Positions 1-7,742 of a DNA stretch of 14,750 nucleotides are shown here, piece after piece; the first letter of the stretch is position 1, and each line of letters opens with the position of its first letter. Origin of the DNA: CAZPBO01 sp964584815 (GTDB taxonomy: Bacteria; Planctomycetota; SKW154); assembly GCA_964584815.1 (NCBI GenBank), contig CAZPBO010000054.1, positions 1 through 14,750 of the forward strand, in the 5' to 3' direction. Under the pieces are notes generated by a model. It saw nothing but the letters and a program-made list of their open reading frames with translations, was not told where the DNA came from and ran no database searches. Made by a program: the position numbers and the translations under genes.

Positions 1-1178
1 GGCAATCTGGACTTTCTTGTAGGTTCGGCGGCGGTCACCACCGCTTGCGGGGTGGAGGCAAGACCTGCTGATGTTGCAGGGGTTGCAACAGCGCCGCCTG
101 CTGCGGGAGTTCCCGCAACAGAGGCGGTGGGTCCCACCATAACTCGGCGCTGTTCCGCCACAATCGTCCCTACTTCCGCCAGCAGAGTCGTCCTATGCGC
201 CGTCAGAACCGCTTCTGAAAGTCTGCCCGCCGTCGCCGACGCAAAGTCCTCATAAAACTTCGTTGCCGTTGCGTAGCGCTCATCTGGGCTTTTGGCAAGA
301 CATTTGCGCATAACCGCCGTCAATGCCTGCGCTACCCGTGCGTCGCCCACCAACCGCGGCTCAATCGGCGGCACATCCTTCTTCAAAATTTTATAAACCA
401 AATCCATCCCCGCGCCACGAAACGGTGGTTCACCCGTCAGCAATTCATAAACCGTGGCGCCCAGACTGTAAATGTCCGCACGCGGGTCTATCCGCTCTCC
501 TTCTATGGCTTCTGGCGCCATATAGACAGGAGTGCCTGCCACAACCGTTTGGCTTATCTTGGAGACCGTCTCCCGCAACCGTCTCGCTATGCCGAAATCG
601 GTAACCTTCACAACCCCGTCTCGCGTTACCATAATGTTTTTGGGCTTTATGTCACGGTGAATCACACGCTTTGAGTGGGCATAGTCCAGCGCCGCCGCCA
701 TACCAGCAAGCAACTCCACCACCATCCCCAACGGCAGACCGCCTCCGCTTTCCTTCTTATGCTTCCCCAGAAGAGCGTGCAAATCCACCCCATCTATGAA
801 CTCCATCACGATAAAGGATGTTTGCTTCTGGTGGTCAACATCAAAACTGTATATGGCGGCGATGTTGTCGTGGCGCAGTGTGCGCGCGAGTCTCACCTCC
901 TCCTTCATCCACTCCACCGCACGCAAATCCGATGCCACCTCCGTCGGCAGCACTTTCACCGCCACTATCTCATCCAACTGAGTGTCCTTAGCGAGCCAGA
1001 CCGCGCCCATACCTCCCCGCCCCAGAAGCGCAAGCAGCACATAACGGTCGCTCAACACACGGCTTGGGTCAAAACCTGTGGGACTGACAAGGGTGGCGGC
1101 ATTCAGCACCGCGCCACATTCAGGACATAAAAAAGCATCGTCACGCACCTCCGCTCCGCAACTCTCGCAGCGCTGCAA
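1..1178 (-). CDS. Zinc-ribbon Hanks-type Ser/Thr protein kinase, 3' end cut by window edge
   Basis: This is a eukaryote-like Ser/Thr kinase that transfers phosphate from ATP to proteins. The reading frame is open from 1208 to base 1, so at least 392 residues are present and the C-terminus lies outside the window. Numbering from a TTG at 1178, a zinc ribbon (C4-x2-C7, C18-x2-C21) comes first. It is followed by the glycine loop G53-x-G55-x2-G58, catalytic lysine K75 (VAVK), HRD at 174-176 with DIKPKN, DFG at 194-196, APE at 221-223 and the DIYSLG motif of subdomain IX. All key catalytic residues are present. After the kinase domain comes an Ala/Thr/Pro/Gly-rich linker, often a tether to a membrane segment, which is not visible here. 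I chose TTG 1178 because GGGGGAG lies 5 bases upstream and a strong promoter would start transcription near 1199. TTG 1197-1199 is an alternative but would make the mRNA leaderless. An ATG at 1205-1207 is out of frame. The substrate is unknown. Confidence 0.9.
   Translation of the reverse strand, partial: MQRCESCGAEVRDDAFLCPECGAVLNAATLVSPTGFDPSRVLSDRYVLLALLGRGGMGAVWLAKDTQLDEIVAVKVLPTEVASDLRAVEWMKEEVRLARTLRHDNIAAIYSFDVDHQKQTSFIVMEFIDGVDLHALLGKHKKESGGGLPLGMVVELLAGMAAALDYAHSKRVIHRDIKPKNIMVTRDGVVKVTDFGIARRLRETVSKISQTVVAGTPVYMAPEAIEGERIDPRADIYSLGATVYELLTGEPPFRGAGMDLVYKILKKDVPPIEPRLVGDARVAQALTAVMRKCLAKSPDERYATATKFYEDFASATAGRLSEAVLTAHRTTLLAEVGTIVAEQRRVMVGPTASVAGTPAAGGAVATPATSAGLASTPQAVVTAAEPTRKSRL
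94..127. repeat. Inverted repeat inside the kinase linker coding region
   Basis: TGCGGGA (102-108) and TCCCGCA (111-117) form a perfect 7-base stem with a 2-base loop. Flanking CCGCCT (94-99) and AGGCGG (122-127) can extend it imperfectly. It lies in the Ala/Thr/Pro/Gly-rich linker of the kinase, where such repeats arise easily from low-complexity codons, so a function is doubtful. Confidence 0.4.
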
Positions 1179-1205
1179 CAACTCTCCCCCAATCCGCAAC
1201 GCCCC

Positions 1206-1234
1206 ATTTTAACTCCCGCAACTCCATCTGTCAA
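1206..1234 (-). promoter_or_regulatory. Sigma-70-type promoter of the 1-1178 kinase
   Basis: On the minus strand a perfect -35 box TTGACA (1229-1234) is followed by a 17-base spacer and a -10 box TAAAAT (1206-1211, five of six matches to TATAAT). The predicted transcription start is near 1199, about 20 bases before the preferred TTG start at 1178. This is the best promoter match in the window. It lies between the esterase stop and the kinase, so the kinase can be transcribed on its own. Confidence 0.72.
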
Positions 1235-1249
1235 AAACCCGCTACCACA

Positions 1250-2881
1250 TCAGAAATCAATGCGACCCCAGAACCACATCCGCTCGTCTACTTTCTCATC
1301 CACACTCTCAACTATCGCACTTACCCGCGCCGTTATGTAGTCGTTGAACACCTCCTTGCCGTTCAACACAACTCGCACTTTTTTCTTGGGGTCTATCAAC
1401 TTCTCGTTCAGCAGAACCGAAAAGCCTTTGTCAATATTTTCGGTCTTTATTGTGATGGTGTTTTTTTCAATTTTTGCCTCAAGCCGCTGACCTATCTTGG
1501 GATTTTTCACCTTTAACCACCACAGGTAATGGTTGAATTTGCGCTTGGGCTCCCATATCACCTGTTTCGGATAGGGATTGCGTTTGAATTTGAAGACCCA
1601 ATCAAGGAGTTGGTTCAGTTTTGCGCCGGCGGCTTGGTGACCGCCTGGCACCTCAATGTAGATGTGTTTGTAGCAGCCGCGATATTTCTGGGCGAGTTTA
1701 GTTAGGATTTCGTTTGCTTTTCTGTCTGACCAGACGGGGGCAGGACGGTCGCTTGAGCCGTGCGCAAAAGCGATTGGCGTATGCATTAAGTTGGCGATTA
1801 TTCCTTTGCCCCACGGCTCACCAAGATGGCGCAGTATAAGCATCCCGCCAGCGCCCGACACAAGCCCCGCAAAAGTATCCGCTTCGTGCCCACCTATGTG
1901 CCAGGTTCCGTATCCGCCCATTGAGTAGCCCGCCAAATAAACACGGTCTGTGTCCACATTATATGTGCGCTTTACCGCCTTTATCACCTCCTTCACATAG
2001 GCTTCCTCTTCGGGATTGCCGCCCCATTCGGCGTACTCTTTGCGCAGAACTGTTGGGGCAAGAAAGATAAAATTCTTTAAGCGCACCCTGACGCGACCCA
2101 GCCACGCCCGCACCGCGCTTGAGTAATGCCCAACCCCCCTACCTCCTCCGTGCAACGCCACAAATAGAGGCAACTTTCCCTTATGACCCGCCTCCTGAAA
2201 CACCCTCACATATATCAACCCGCAATATTTGGGATGTCCAAAACGACTCTCGCCTTCCTTGACCTTCAGACCAAATTCCTTTGCGCATTTGAGTGCAAAC
2301 TGTGCAAACCCCTTGGCGGCAGAGAGCGGAATCTCATCAATCTGCTTGAGCCGCTCAAGCACTTTTTCCCTCTCTTGCGGCTGCGCAAAGAAGCGCTTTA
2401 TCAGTTTATTCAACTCCTTCTTGCGCGCAGGCGATAAGGAATGCGGTTTTTCTGACGGCGTCTGCGACCGCTTCACCCACTTGCCGTCTTTTTTAAGATA
2501 TCCTAACGCCTTCCGCGCGCCCTTATGCTCAGGCGCCAGTCTTAAAACCTTTTTCAACAAATCACGCGCCCTGCGGGACATTCCTTTCCTGCGCGCCCAC
2601 TCCGCCAACTCAAACAACTTCTCCGCATCTCCCTTCGCCGCCTCATATCGCTTTCTATACTCCTTCTCCAAACGCTCCCACTCCGTCTCCTTCTTCTCTA
2701 TTTCAACTATCTCTTCCTTTGGTATCTTAAAGCGCACACCACCACGCTTCTCCACCCATACCGCATCTTCTGTCTCACCAACAACCTTGCCCTCTATTTT
2801 CCTGCCGTCTGCAAGATGTATCACATCGCCGAAAAGCACACCACAAACCGAAAACAGCACAGCAAGCAGCAACCACCTCAT
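1250..2881 (-). CDS. Secreted alpha/beta hydrolase (esterase-like) with N-terminal beta and TPR-like modules
   Basis: This 543-residue protein is probably an exported serine hydrolase. An Arg-Trp start followed by a hydrophobic stretch (about 1-18) looks like a type I signal peptide. Residues about 19-65 form a short beta module ('HLADGRKIEGKVV' and 'KIPKEEIVEIE'), a kind I associate with planctomycete proteins. Residues about 66-150 are charged, TPR-like helices. The hydrolase domain has an HGGG oxyanion-type motif, nucleophile Ser320 in GYSMGG, Asp378 in HGSSD and His415 in PGGH, a complete catalytic triad. The C-terminal 110 or so residues look beta-rich. ATG 2881 was chosen because GGAGGAA lies just upstream and the signal peptide begins there. 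The frame runs on upstream to 3010 without such features. The fold resembles the esterase D/feruloyl-esterase/PHB-depolymerase-like group, but the substrate cannot be told. Confidence 0.85.
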   Translation of the reverse strand: MRWLLLAVLFSVCGVLFGDVIHLADGRKIEGKVVGETEDAVWVEKRGGVRFKIPKEEIVEIEKKETEWERLEKEYRKRYEAAKGDAEKLFELAEWARRKGMSRRARDLLKKVLRLAPEHKGARKALGYLKKDGKWVKRSQTPSEKPHSLSPARKKELNKLIKRFFAQPQEREKVLERLKQIDEIPLSAAKGFAQFALKCAKEFGLKVKEGESRFGHPKYCGLIYVRVFQEAGHKGKLPLFVALHGGGRGVGHYSSAVRAWLGRVRVRLKNFIFLAPTVLRKEYAEWGGNPEEEAYVKEVIKAVKRTYNVDTDRVYLAGYSMGGYGTWHIGGHEADTFAGLVSGAGGMLILRHLGEPWGKGIIANLMHTPIAFAHGSSDRPAPVWSDRKANEILTKLAQKYRGCYKHIYIEVPGGHQAAGAKLNQLLDWVFKFKRNPYPKQVIWEPKRKFNHYLWWLKVKNPKIGQRLEAKIEKNTITIKTENIDKGFSVLLNEKLIDPKKKVRVVLNGKEVFNDYITARVSAIVESVDEKVDERMWFWGRIDF

Positions 2882-2903
2882 CACCACTTCCTCCATCCAT
2901 AAA

Positions 2904-2930
2904 ATTTTACGCTGTTTGCTCATTAGGCAA
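2904..2930 (-). promoter_or_regulatory. Possible promoter of the esterase gene
   Basis: On the minus strand, TAAAAT (2904-2909) is a good -10 box 22 bases before the ATG at 2881. TTGCCT (2925-2930) matches four of six -35 positions, but the spacer is only 15 bases, shorter than ideal. The 175-base region between the esterase and mfd start codons must hold promoters for both divergent genes. Confidence 0.35.
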
Positions 2931-3027
2931 CACTGAAGGAGGCATAAATACAGATATTTGTGTGAAGTTCTGTTACCTTGCACCGAAGCGTTTGCACTCA
3001 TATATGCCATCTTTGGTGCTGGTTGTG

Positions 3028-3033
3028 TATACT
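3028..3033 (+). promoter_or_regulatory. mfd: Possible -10 box for mfd
   Basis: TATACT at 3028-3033 matches five of six -10 positions and lies 23 bases before the mfd ATG, giving a leader of about 17 bases that includes the GGAGG ribosome site. I see no good -35 box at the right spacing, so this is a weak call. Confidence 0.35.
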
Positions 3034-3056
3034 ATTTTGCAGGATGGAGGCAACTT

Positions 3057-6000
3057 ATGCTCAATGCCTTAAGCAGGGTTGAGGGAGTGCGGGATGTTTT
3101 GGAAGGGGCGGGAACGGGTGTGTTTGTGGGGTCTGTGTATGGGGCGGCACTGGGAGGACTTGCGGTTCTGCTGCAGAAGGAGACAGGACGCGATGTGGTG
3201 GTGGTCTGTCGTGAGAGGATGCGGCAGCAGGAGTTGCTGGATGATGTAGCGCTTTTCGGCGGTAGGGGGCTGTTGTTTCCGCAGAGTTTGGGAGGGGTGC
3301 CGCATCGGATGGCGGCGGTTATAGAACGGGATAGGCTGGCGGTTTTGGGGCGGCTGGGGACAGGTGTTGTGGTCGTGGCAACACTTGAATCGCTTAAAAG
3401 TGACCTGCCGCGTCGCGGCTCCTTTGAAATGCTCCGCGTTGAGGTTGGCAAAAAAATTGATACCGCAACGCTGCTTAAGCGTCTTGAAGAGGCGGGTTAT
3501 GAGGCTTCAGACCCGGTTGAGTCGCCTGGGCAGTTTGTGATGCGGGGCGGCATAGTGGATGTGTTCCCACGCGATGCCGCTGCGCCGATACGCATTGAAC
3601 TCTTCGGCGACACTGTTGAGTCTCTACGCATTTTTGATGCCGAAACGCAGGAGTCAAAAAGCCATATTGCCGCGGCGGATGTGCTGCTTCTGCGCAGAAA
3701 AACGCCACACGATGCCTCACTTCTTGACCACGCAAGAAGCGGCACGGTTTTTGTTATGGATGGGGAGTCAGTGTGGGAAGTTTTGGGAGGGCGTCTGCGC
3801 CGACGGGGATTTGGTTTTGTGGTGGCGCAGTCCACCTATGTCGGCGGCGACCCCAACCTTGCCCTTGAGCCGGCACGCAGGCTGGGTGATGTCGCAGAAG
3901 CCATGCGCTATCTTGCCGCTCTCATCCCAAAATCCGAACGCGTCTTCCTTGTCATCTCAAATGAGGGAGAAAAGCAACGGCTTTATGAGTTGATGGATGA
4001 GTATGGCGTTGACAGGGATGGTGTGGAGGTGATGGTAGGGTTTGGTAGCGGGGGATTCGTGAGTCGCAAGCCGCTGTTTGCACTGTTTCTGTATGAGCAG
4101 ATGCTCGGACGGCGTCTGCTGCGCCACATCGCAACCCCACCTTCCAAACAGCACGCCTTAACAAAGGAATTGGAATTCGCGGTAGGCGACTACTGCGTGC
4201 ACGAAGACTACGGCATATGCCGTTTTGTGGGTGTTCGGAAGGAGGTGATAGAAGGGCAGGCGGAGGAGGTATTTGTTTTCCGTTTTGGGGATGGGGCGAC
4301 GATATCGGTGCGACCGACGCACATAAGGAAAGTGCGGCGGTATATAGGTTCGGGTCGCGGCAAGGTGCGTTTAAGCAGGCTGGATGAGGTGGGGATTTGG
4401 CGGCGGCGGAAACGGCGAGTTATGGCGGCAGTTGGTGAGTTGGCGCGCGAAATGCTGCGCATTCAGGCAATCCGCATCAGCCGCCCAGGCATCCGCTATC
4501 CGCCAGATACGGTGTGGCAGCACGAATTTGAGGCTGGATTCCCGTTTGTGGAGACGCCTGACCAATTGAAGGTGGTGCAAGATGTGAAAGCGGATATGAC
4601 ATCAGCACGCCCGATGGACCGCCTTATCGCCGGCGATGTGGGATACGGAAAGACAGAGGTGGCGATGCGTGCTGCCTTCAAAGCCGTCCAGTTCGGAAAA
4701 CAGGTCGCTGTTCTTGTTCCAACAACGCTGCTTGCGGAGCAGCATTTCCGCGTTTTCCGCGAACGGATGGCGGAATTCCCCGTTGTGATTGAGTGTTTGA
4801 GTCGTTTCCGCAGCCGCGCACAGCAGAGACAGATACTGAAACGCCTTGCTGAAGGTGGTGTTGACATCATTGTTGGCACCCACCGTCTCCTATCAGGCGA
4901 TGTTCGTTTTCGCGACCTTGGTCTTGTGATAATTGACGAGGAGCAGCGGTTTGGCGTGGCGCACAAGGAACACTTCAAACGCTTGCGTGCCAGCGTTGAT
5001 GTGCTGACGCTGACGGCAACCCCCATCCCGCGCACACTCCATCTGGCGCTGAGTGGTCTGCGTGGTATAAGCGTGCTTGCCACCCCGCCGCCGATGCTGC
5101 ACGCGGTCGTGACGCGCGTCTGCCTTTATGATGAGCGGCTGATACGGCAGGCGATAATGCAGGAGTTGCAACGCGGCGGTCAGGTCTTCTTCGTCCACAA
5201 CCGCGTAAAAACCATCGGTCGTGTATATGCTGAACTGACGCAGTTGGTTCCTGAAGCCCGTATCGCGATTGCTCACGGACAACTGGACGAGGCGGAACTC
5301 GCGTCGGTTATGGCGGACTTCCTTGACAGGAAAGTTGATGTGCTGCTGACTACCACAATAATTGAGTCGGGTCTTGATATACCCAATGTGAACACTTTGA
5401 TAGTGGACAACGCGCACAAGTTCGGTTTGGCGGATATGCATCAGTTACGCGGCAGGGTTGGGCGTCACGGTGTGCAGGGTTTTGCGTATTTTCTGGTGCG
5501 TGCTGGCGAGCGCCTGACCGACGCCGCCAAAAGACGCCTTGCGGCGATCGCCGAGCACGACCAACTCGGTGCGGGATTCCGTCTTGCTTTGCGCGACCTT
5601 GAAATCCGTGGTGCCGGCGAACTGCTCGGCAAAAAACAGTCAGGTCACATCCACGCCGTCGGGTACCATCTATATGTTAAGATGCTGGCTGATACCATCG
5701 CCCGCCTACGCAGACGGAAAACTACGCCGGATATTATCGTTGATATTGACATTCCAGCCGCCGCGTTCTTGCCGGAAGAATACATCCCCGATTTGCGGCA
5801 GCGAATAGAGGCGTATCGCGCTCTGTCTGAAGCGCGCTCCGCCAACGATGTTCGCCGCATCGCCGCCCTCATCCGTGACCGATACGGTCCACTACCTCCA
5901 CAAGCCGAGAACCTCTTAATCAAGTCCGAAATCGCCGTCATCCTGCGTTCCCACCACATCACCTATGTCGGTCTGCAGCCCCAGGGGCTTCTCTTTGAGA

Positions 6001-6188
6001 CCACTCCACCCACAAAGCCTGACCAGTTTGCAAAACTTCTCGGACACCCCGCGTATCCCGCCACACACAACAGGGTGTATTTCCCGCTGCCTGACAACAT
6101 CCCGCACGACCAGCCTGCCACTATCCTCAAATTTCTCCTTGAAACCCTTTACAACAAACTGATTGGTTTGGCATCCCATAGCGGATAG
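3057..6188 (+). CDS. mfd: Transcription-repair coupling factor Mfd
   Basis: Mfd is an ATP-driven DNA translocase that pushes stalled RNA polymerase off damaged DNA and recruits the UvrA/UvrB excision machinery. The 1043-residue protein has the full domain order. The N-terminus is a UvrB-like region with the 'GGIVDVFP' and 'RIELFGDTVESLR' signatures. A CarD-like RNA-polymerase-interaction domain spans about residues 372-440 ('GDYCVHEDYGI'). The helicase core has Walker A G526-DVGYGKT-533, DEEQ at 627-630, TATPIPRT at 653-660 and motif VI 'QLRGRVGRHG'. It is followed by the relay signature 'EIRGAGELLGKKQSGH' and a C-terminal TRCF domain from about residue 892. It is about 100 residues shorter than E. 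coli Mfd (1148). The start is ATG 3057, with GGAGG six bases upstream. The open frame extends to 2958, but that extension is hydrophobic and unlike Mfd. The gene ends four bases before the comF-like stop, with no terminator between them. Confidence 0.97.
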   Translation: MLNALSRVEGVRDVLEGAGTGVFVGSVYGAALGGLAVLLQKETGRDVVVVCRERMRQQELLDDVALFGGRGLLFPQSLGGVPHRMAAVIERDRLAVLGRLGTGVVVVATLESLKSDLPRRGSFEMLRVEVGKKIDTATLLKRLEEAGYEASDPVESPGQFVMRGGIVDVFPRDAAAPIRIELFGDTVESLRIFDAETQESKSHIAAADVLLLRRKTPHDASLLDHARSGTVFVMDGESVWEVLGGRLRRRGFGFVVAQSTYVGGDPNLALEPARRLGDVAEAMRYLAALIPKSERVFLVISNEGEKQRLYELMDEYGVDRDGVEVMVGFGSGGFVSRKPLFALFLYEQMLGRRLLRHIATPPSKQHALTKELEFAVGDYCVHEDYGICRFVGVRKEVIEGQAEEVFVFRFGDGATISVRPTHIRKVRRYIGSGRGKVRLSRLDEVGIWRRRKRRVMAAVGELAREMLRIQAIRISRPGIRYPPDTVWQHEFEAGFPFVETPDQLKVVQDVKADMTSARPMDRLIAGDVGYGKTEVAMRAAFKAVQFGKQVAVLVPTTLLAEQHFRVFRERMAEFPVVIECLSRFRSRAQQRQILKRLAEGGVDIIVGTHRLLSGDVRFRDLGLVIIDEEQRFGVAHKEHFKRLRASVDVLTLTATPIPRTLHLALSGLRGISVLATPPPMLHAVVTRVCLYDERLIRQAIMQELQRGGQVFFVHNRVKTIGRVYAELTQLVPEARIAIAHGQLDEAELASVMADFLDRKVDVLLTTTIIESGLDIPNVNTLIVDNAHKFGLADMHQLRGRVGRHGVQGFAYFLVRAGERLTDAAKRRLAAIAEHDQLGAGFRLALRDLEIRGAGELLGKKQSGHIHAVGYHLYVKMLADTIARLRRRKTTPDIIVDIDIPAAAFLPEEYIPDLRQRIEAYRALSEARSANDVRRIAALIRDRYGPLPPQAENLLIKSEIAVILRSHHITYVGLQPQGLLFETTPPTKPDQFAKLLGHPAYPATHNRVYFPLPDNIPHDQPATILKFLLETLYNKLIGLASHSG

Positions 6189-6192
6189 ACCG

Positions 6193-6873
6193 TCATCTGG
6201 CGAGGGTGAAACAGAAGACATCAGCGCCTGCGCGGCGCAGCAGTCTTGTGCAACGCCGCAGCGTCGTGCAGGTCGTCGCCAAGTCGTCAACCAGAAGAAC
6301 TCTTTTACCTGTGACATCTGCGGTGAGTTGAAAGGCGCCTGAAAGAGCGGCTTTGCGTTGTGCCTGGCTGCGTCCCGCCTGCGGCGGCGTGGAAAAACGC
6401 TTCCTCAGCGTCTGCTTCACATCAACTGCCAACACCCTGCCGACCGCCAACGCCAACTCCCCCACTACATCATACCCCCGCTGCCACAAACGCACAGGGT
6501 CAGGCGGAACCCATGTTATCAGGTCAACACAAACTTCTGCTTTATGCTGCTGCCAGAAGCGCGTTGTTAAGGCGACCAGCGCCCGTAGAGCTGATGTCTC
6601 ACCATAATATTTCGCCGCCGCAAGTATGTCCTTTATGTCACCCTCATAGCGGTATGCGCAGAGAAAGCCGCGCCACGGTGGACGCACCTTTGAGCATTGC
6701 GGACAGGCAACTTCAGCGCTCGCCAACCTTGCCCCACAGCGATAACAGACTACAGCCTCCTCAAAGCGTCCTAAGCAGTCCTCACATAACGCCTCATCCC
6801 ACGCAAGCGGGCATCCGCAGAGGTAACATCGTGGGGGCCACAAAGCCGCACCCAGAACCTGCAAAAATCTCAT
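6193..6873 (-). CDS. comF: ComF-family zinc-ribbon phosphoribosyltransferase
   Basis: ComF proteins are cytoplasmic, carry zinc fingers fused to a type I phosphoribosyltransferase fold, and are needed for DNA uptake in competent bacteria. Their exact reaction is not settled. This 226-residue protein has four CxxC pairs (C16/C19, C30/C33, C43/C46, C57/C60), a typical double zinc ribbon after 'WPPRCYLCG'. It then has a 'WVPPDPVRLWQRGYD' segment, the family's QRG region, and the PRPP-binding loop 'VLLVDDLATTCTT' around residues 192-204. In this loop the usual glycine of DDxxTTG is Cys202. The start is uncertain. ATG 6873 fits the family's N-terminus and a -10 box (TATAAT, 6917-6922). ATG 6918 or GTG 6927 would add 15 or 18 residues, with AAGGTG upstream of the ATG. 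The gene converges on mfd. The family is clear, but a competence role here is inference. Confidence 0.88.
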   Translation of the reverse strand: MRFLQVLGAALWPPRCYLCGCPLAWDEALCEDCLGRFEEAVVCYRCGARLASAEVACPQCSKVRPPWRGFLCAYRYEGDIKDILAAAKYYGETSALRALVALTTRFWQQHKAEVCVDLITWVPPDPVRLWQRGYDVVGELALAVGRVLAVDVKQTLRKRFSTPPQAGRSQAQRKAALSGAFQLTADVTGKRVLLVDDLATTCTTLRRCTRLLRRAGADVFCFTLAR

Positions 6874-6916
6874 CAAAACACCCGCTATCTGTTTTCCCCA
6901 ACAGCGCTGCACTAAC

Positions 6917-6922
6917 ATTATA
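6917..6922 (-). promoter_or_regulatory. Consensus -10 box upstream of the comF-like gene
   Basis: The minus strand reads a perfect TATAAT here. Transcription would begin near 6910, giving a leader of about 37 bases before ATG 6873 and excluding the upstream ATG 6918. The -35 region is poor (TTCTGG at an 18-base spacing), so the call rests mainly on the hexamer and its position. Confidence 0.4.
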
Positions 6923-7001
6923 CCCACCTTGCTGGAGTAACCAGAAGCACTGTTGTGAAGATAATCAACAGAATCGTGATGGAAAGTTGGGGAGTTTGGT
7001 G

Positions 7002-7007
7002 TAAAAT
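7002..7007 (+). promoter_or_regulatory. Possible -10 box for the lipoprotein gene
   Basis: TAAAAT at 7002-7007 lies 25 bases before the lipoprotein ATG, the same hexamer and distance seen before other genes in the window. ATGGAA, 17 bases upstream, matches only three of six -35 positions. The tRNA gene downstream may share this transcript. Confidence 0.3.
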
Positions 7008-7032
7008 AAGGTGGTGCTGTGGAGGAGGAGTT

Positions 7033-7584
7033 ATGCGCGCTGTTGTTGTGTTGGTTTTGGCGGCGTTTGTTGTTGGATGCGGCGGTTCATCCGCGCCCAG
7101 AAGCAGTATCCGCAAGCGGCGTAAAAGACGCAGGCAGACATCGGTCGTTCCAACTCCTTTGCCTGGGACATCCTCGTCTGTGACCACGCCGACGGCAGGG
7201 ACGCAACAACCTGCCCAGCCCACACATCCGGGTTCGGGAGAGTTCATACCCGGGCAGGGGAGGGTGCCTTTGGGCGCCAGCAAAGAACTCTGGGACGCCT
7301 GGAAAGGTTTTCAGAAGGCTTACTTGAACTGGCGTAAGAAGTGGGATGCGATGGTTGACCGTAAGGAATCGGGGCAGGAGATAGCGTTGGGCGAGATAAA
7401 CAGTATGCTATCTGAGACCCGTTCTCTGCAGAAGCGTATGTTTGAGGTGCGCAAACTGGCTGAGGGTTTGAAAGGCAAAGACTCGTTAGCGGAGGGTGTG
7501 GTGCACGAGATAGACAGGGATGCGGCGGTGTATCTGGGGCGTGCGGTGCAGACGCTGCTTGACTGGCGTTCTGCAAGCAGGTAA
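7033..7584 (+). CDS. Small lipoprotein of unknown function
   Basis: I do not recognise a family. The 183-residue protein starts with MRAVVVLVLAAFVVGC, a short lipoprotein signal peptide with lipobox V-V-G-C, so Cys16 would be lipidated after cleavage. Residues about 17-75 are basic and then Ser/Pro/Thr-rich, probably a flexible tether ('RKRRKRRRQ' near the start). The remaining 100 or so residues are rich in Trp, Lys, Arg and Glu and look alpha-helical ('LWDAWKGFQKAYLNWRKKWD'), ending in RSASR. ATG 7033 was chosen because GGAGGAGGAG lies directly upstream and the signal peptide begins there. The frame extends to 6955 without a ribosome site. The gene is divergent from the comF-like gene and ends 17 bases before tRNA-Ser. 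It probably anchors a small helical domain to a membrane, but its role is unknown. Confidence 0.75.
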   Translation: MRAVVVLVLAAFVVGCGGSSAPRSSIRKRRKRRRQTSVVPTPLPGTSSSVTTPTAGTQQPAQPTHPGSGEFIPGQGRVPLGASKELWDAWKGFQKAYLNWRKKWDAMVDRKESGQEIALGEINSMLSETRSLQKRMFEVRKLAEGLKGKDSLAEGVVHEIDRDAAVYLGRAVQTLLDWRSASR

Positions 7585-7601
7585 TGGGTTAGATTTGCGA
7601 A

Positions 7602-7691
7602 GGAGAGGTGCCCGAGCGGCCGAAGGGACGCGCTTGGAAAGCGCGTGTAGCCTCACAAGGGCTACCGTGGGTTCGAATCCCACCCTCTCCG
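7602..7691 (+). tRNA. tRNA-Ser (GGA anticodon)
   Basis: This 90-base gene folds as a class II tRNA. The acceptor stem GGAGAGG (7602-7608) pairs with CCTCTCC (7684-7690), with discriminator G7691. The anticodon stem CGCGC/GCGCG (7629-7633 with 7641-7645) encloses loop TTGGAAA, so the anticodon is GGA (7636-7638), reading UCC and UCU. The long variable arm GTAGCC/GGCTAC (7647-7652 with 7660-7665) is the serine hallmark. The T arm is GTGGG-TTCGAAT-CCCAC (to 7683). CCA is not encoded (TTG follows), so it must be added after transcription. Confidence 0.96.
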
Positions 7692-7742
7692 TTGTCTCCC
7701 CTGATTCCCAGACCGACACCATAGCAAATGTATAAGTCTGTA

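Noticed and set aside
52..1130. Several plus-strand open frames opposite the kinase
   Set aside because: They are shadows of the minus-strand kinase: His/Pro/Arg-rich, low-complexity translations with no ribosome sites.
2958..3056. N-terminal extension of mfd from 2958
   Set aside because: It lacks a ribosome site, reads as a hydrophobic run unlike Mfd, and overlaps the divergent promoter region. ATG 3057 has GGAGG at good spacing.
6189..6192. A shared bidirectional terminator between mfd and the comF-like gene
   Set aside because: Only four bases separate the two stop codons, and I see no hairpin with a T-run across the junction.
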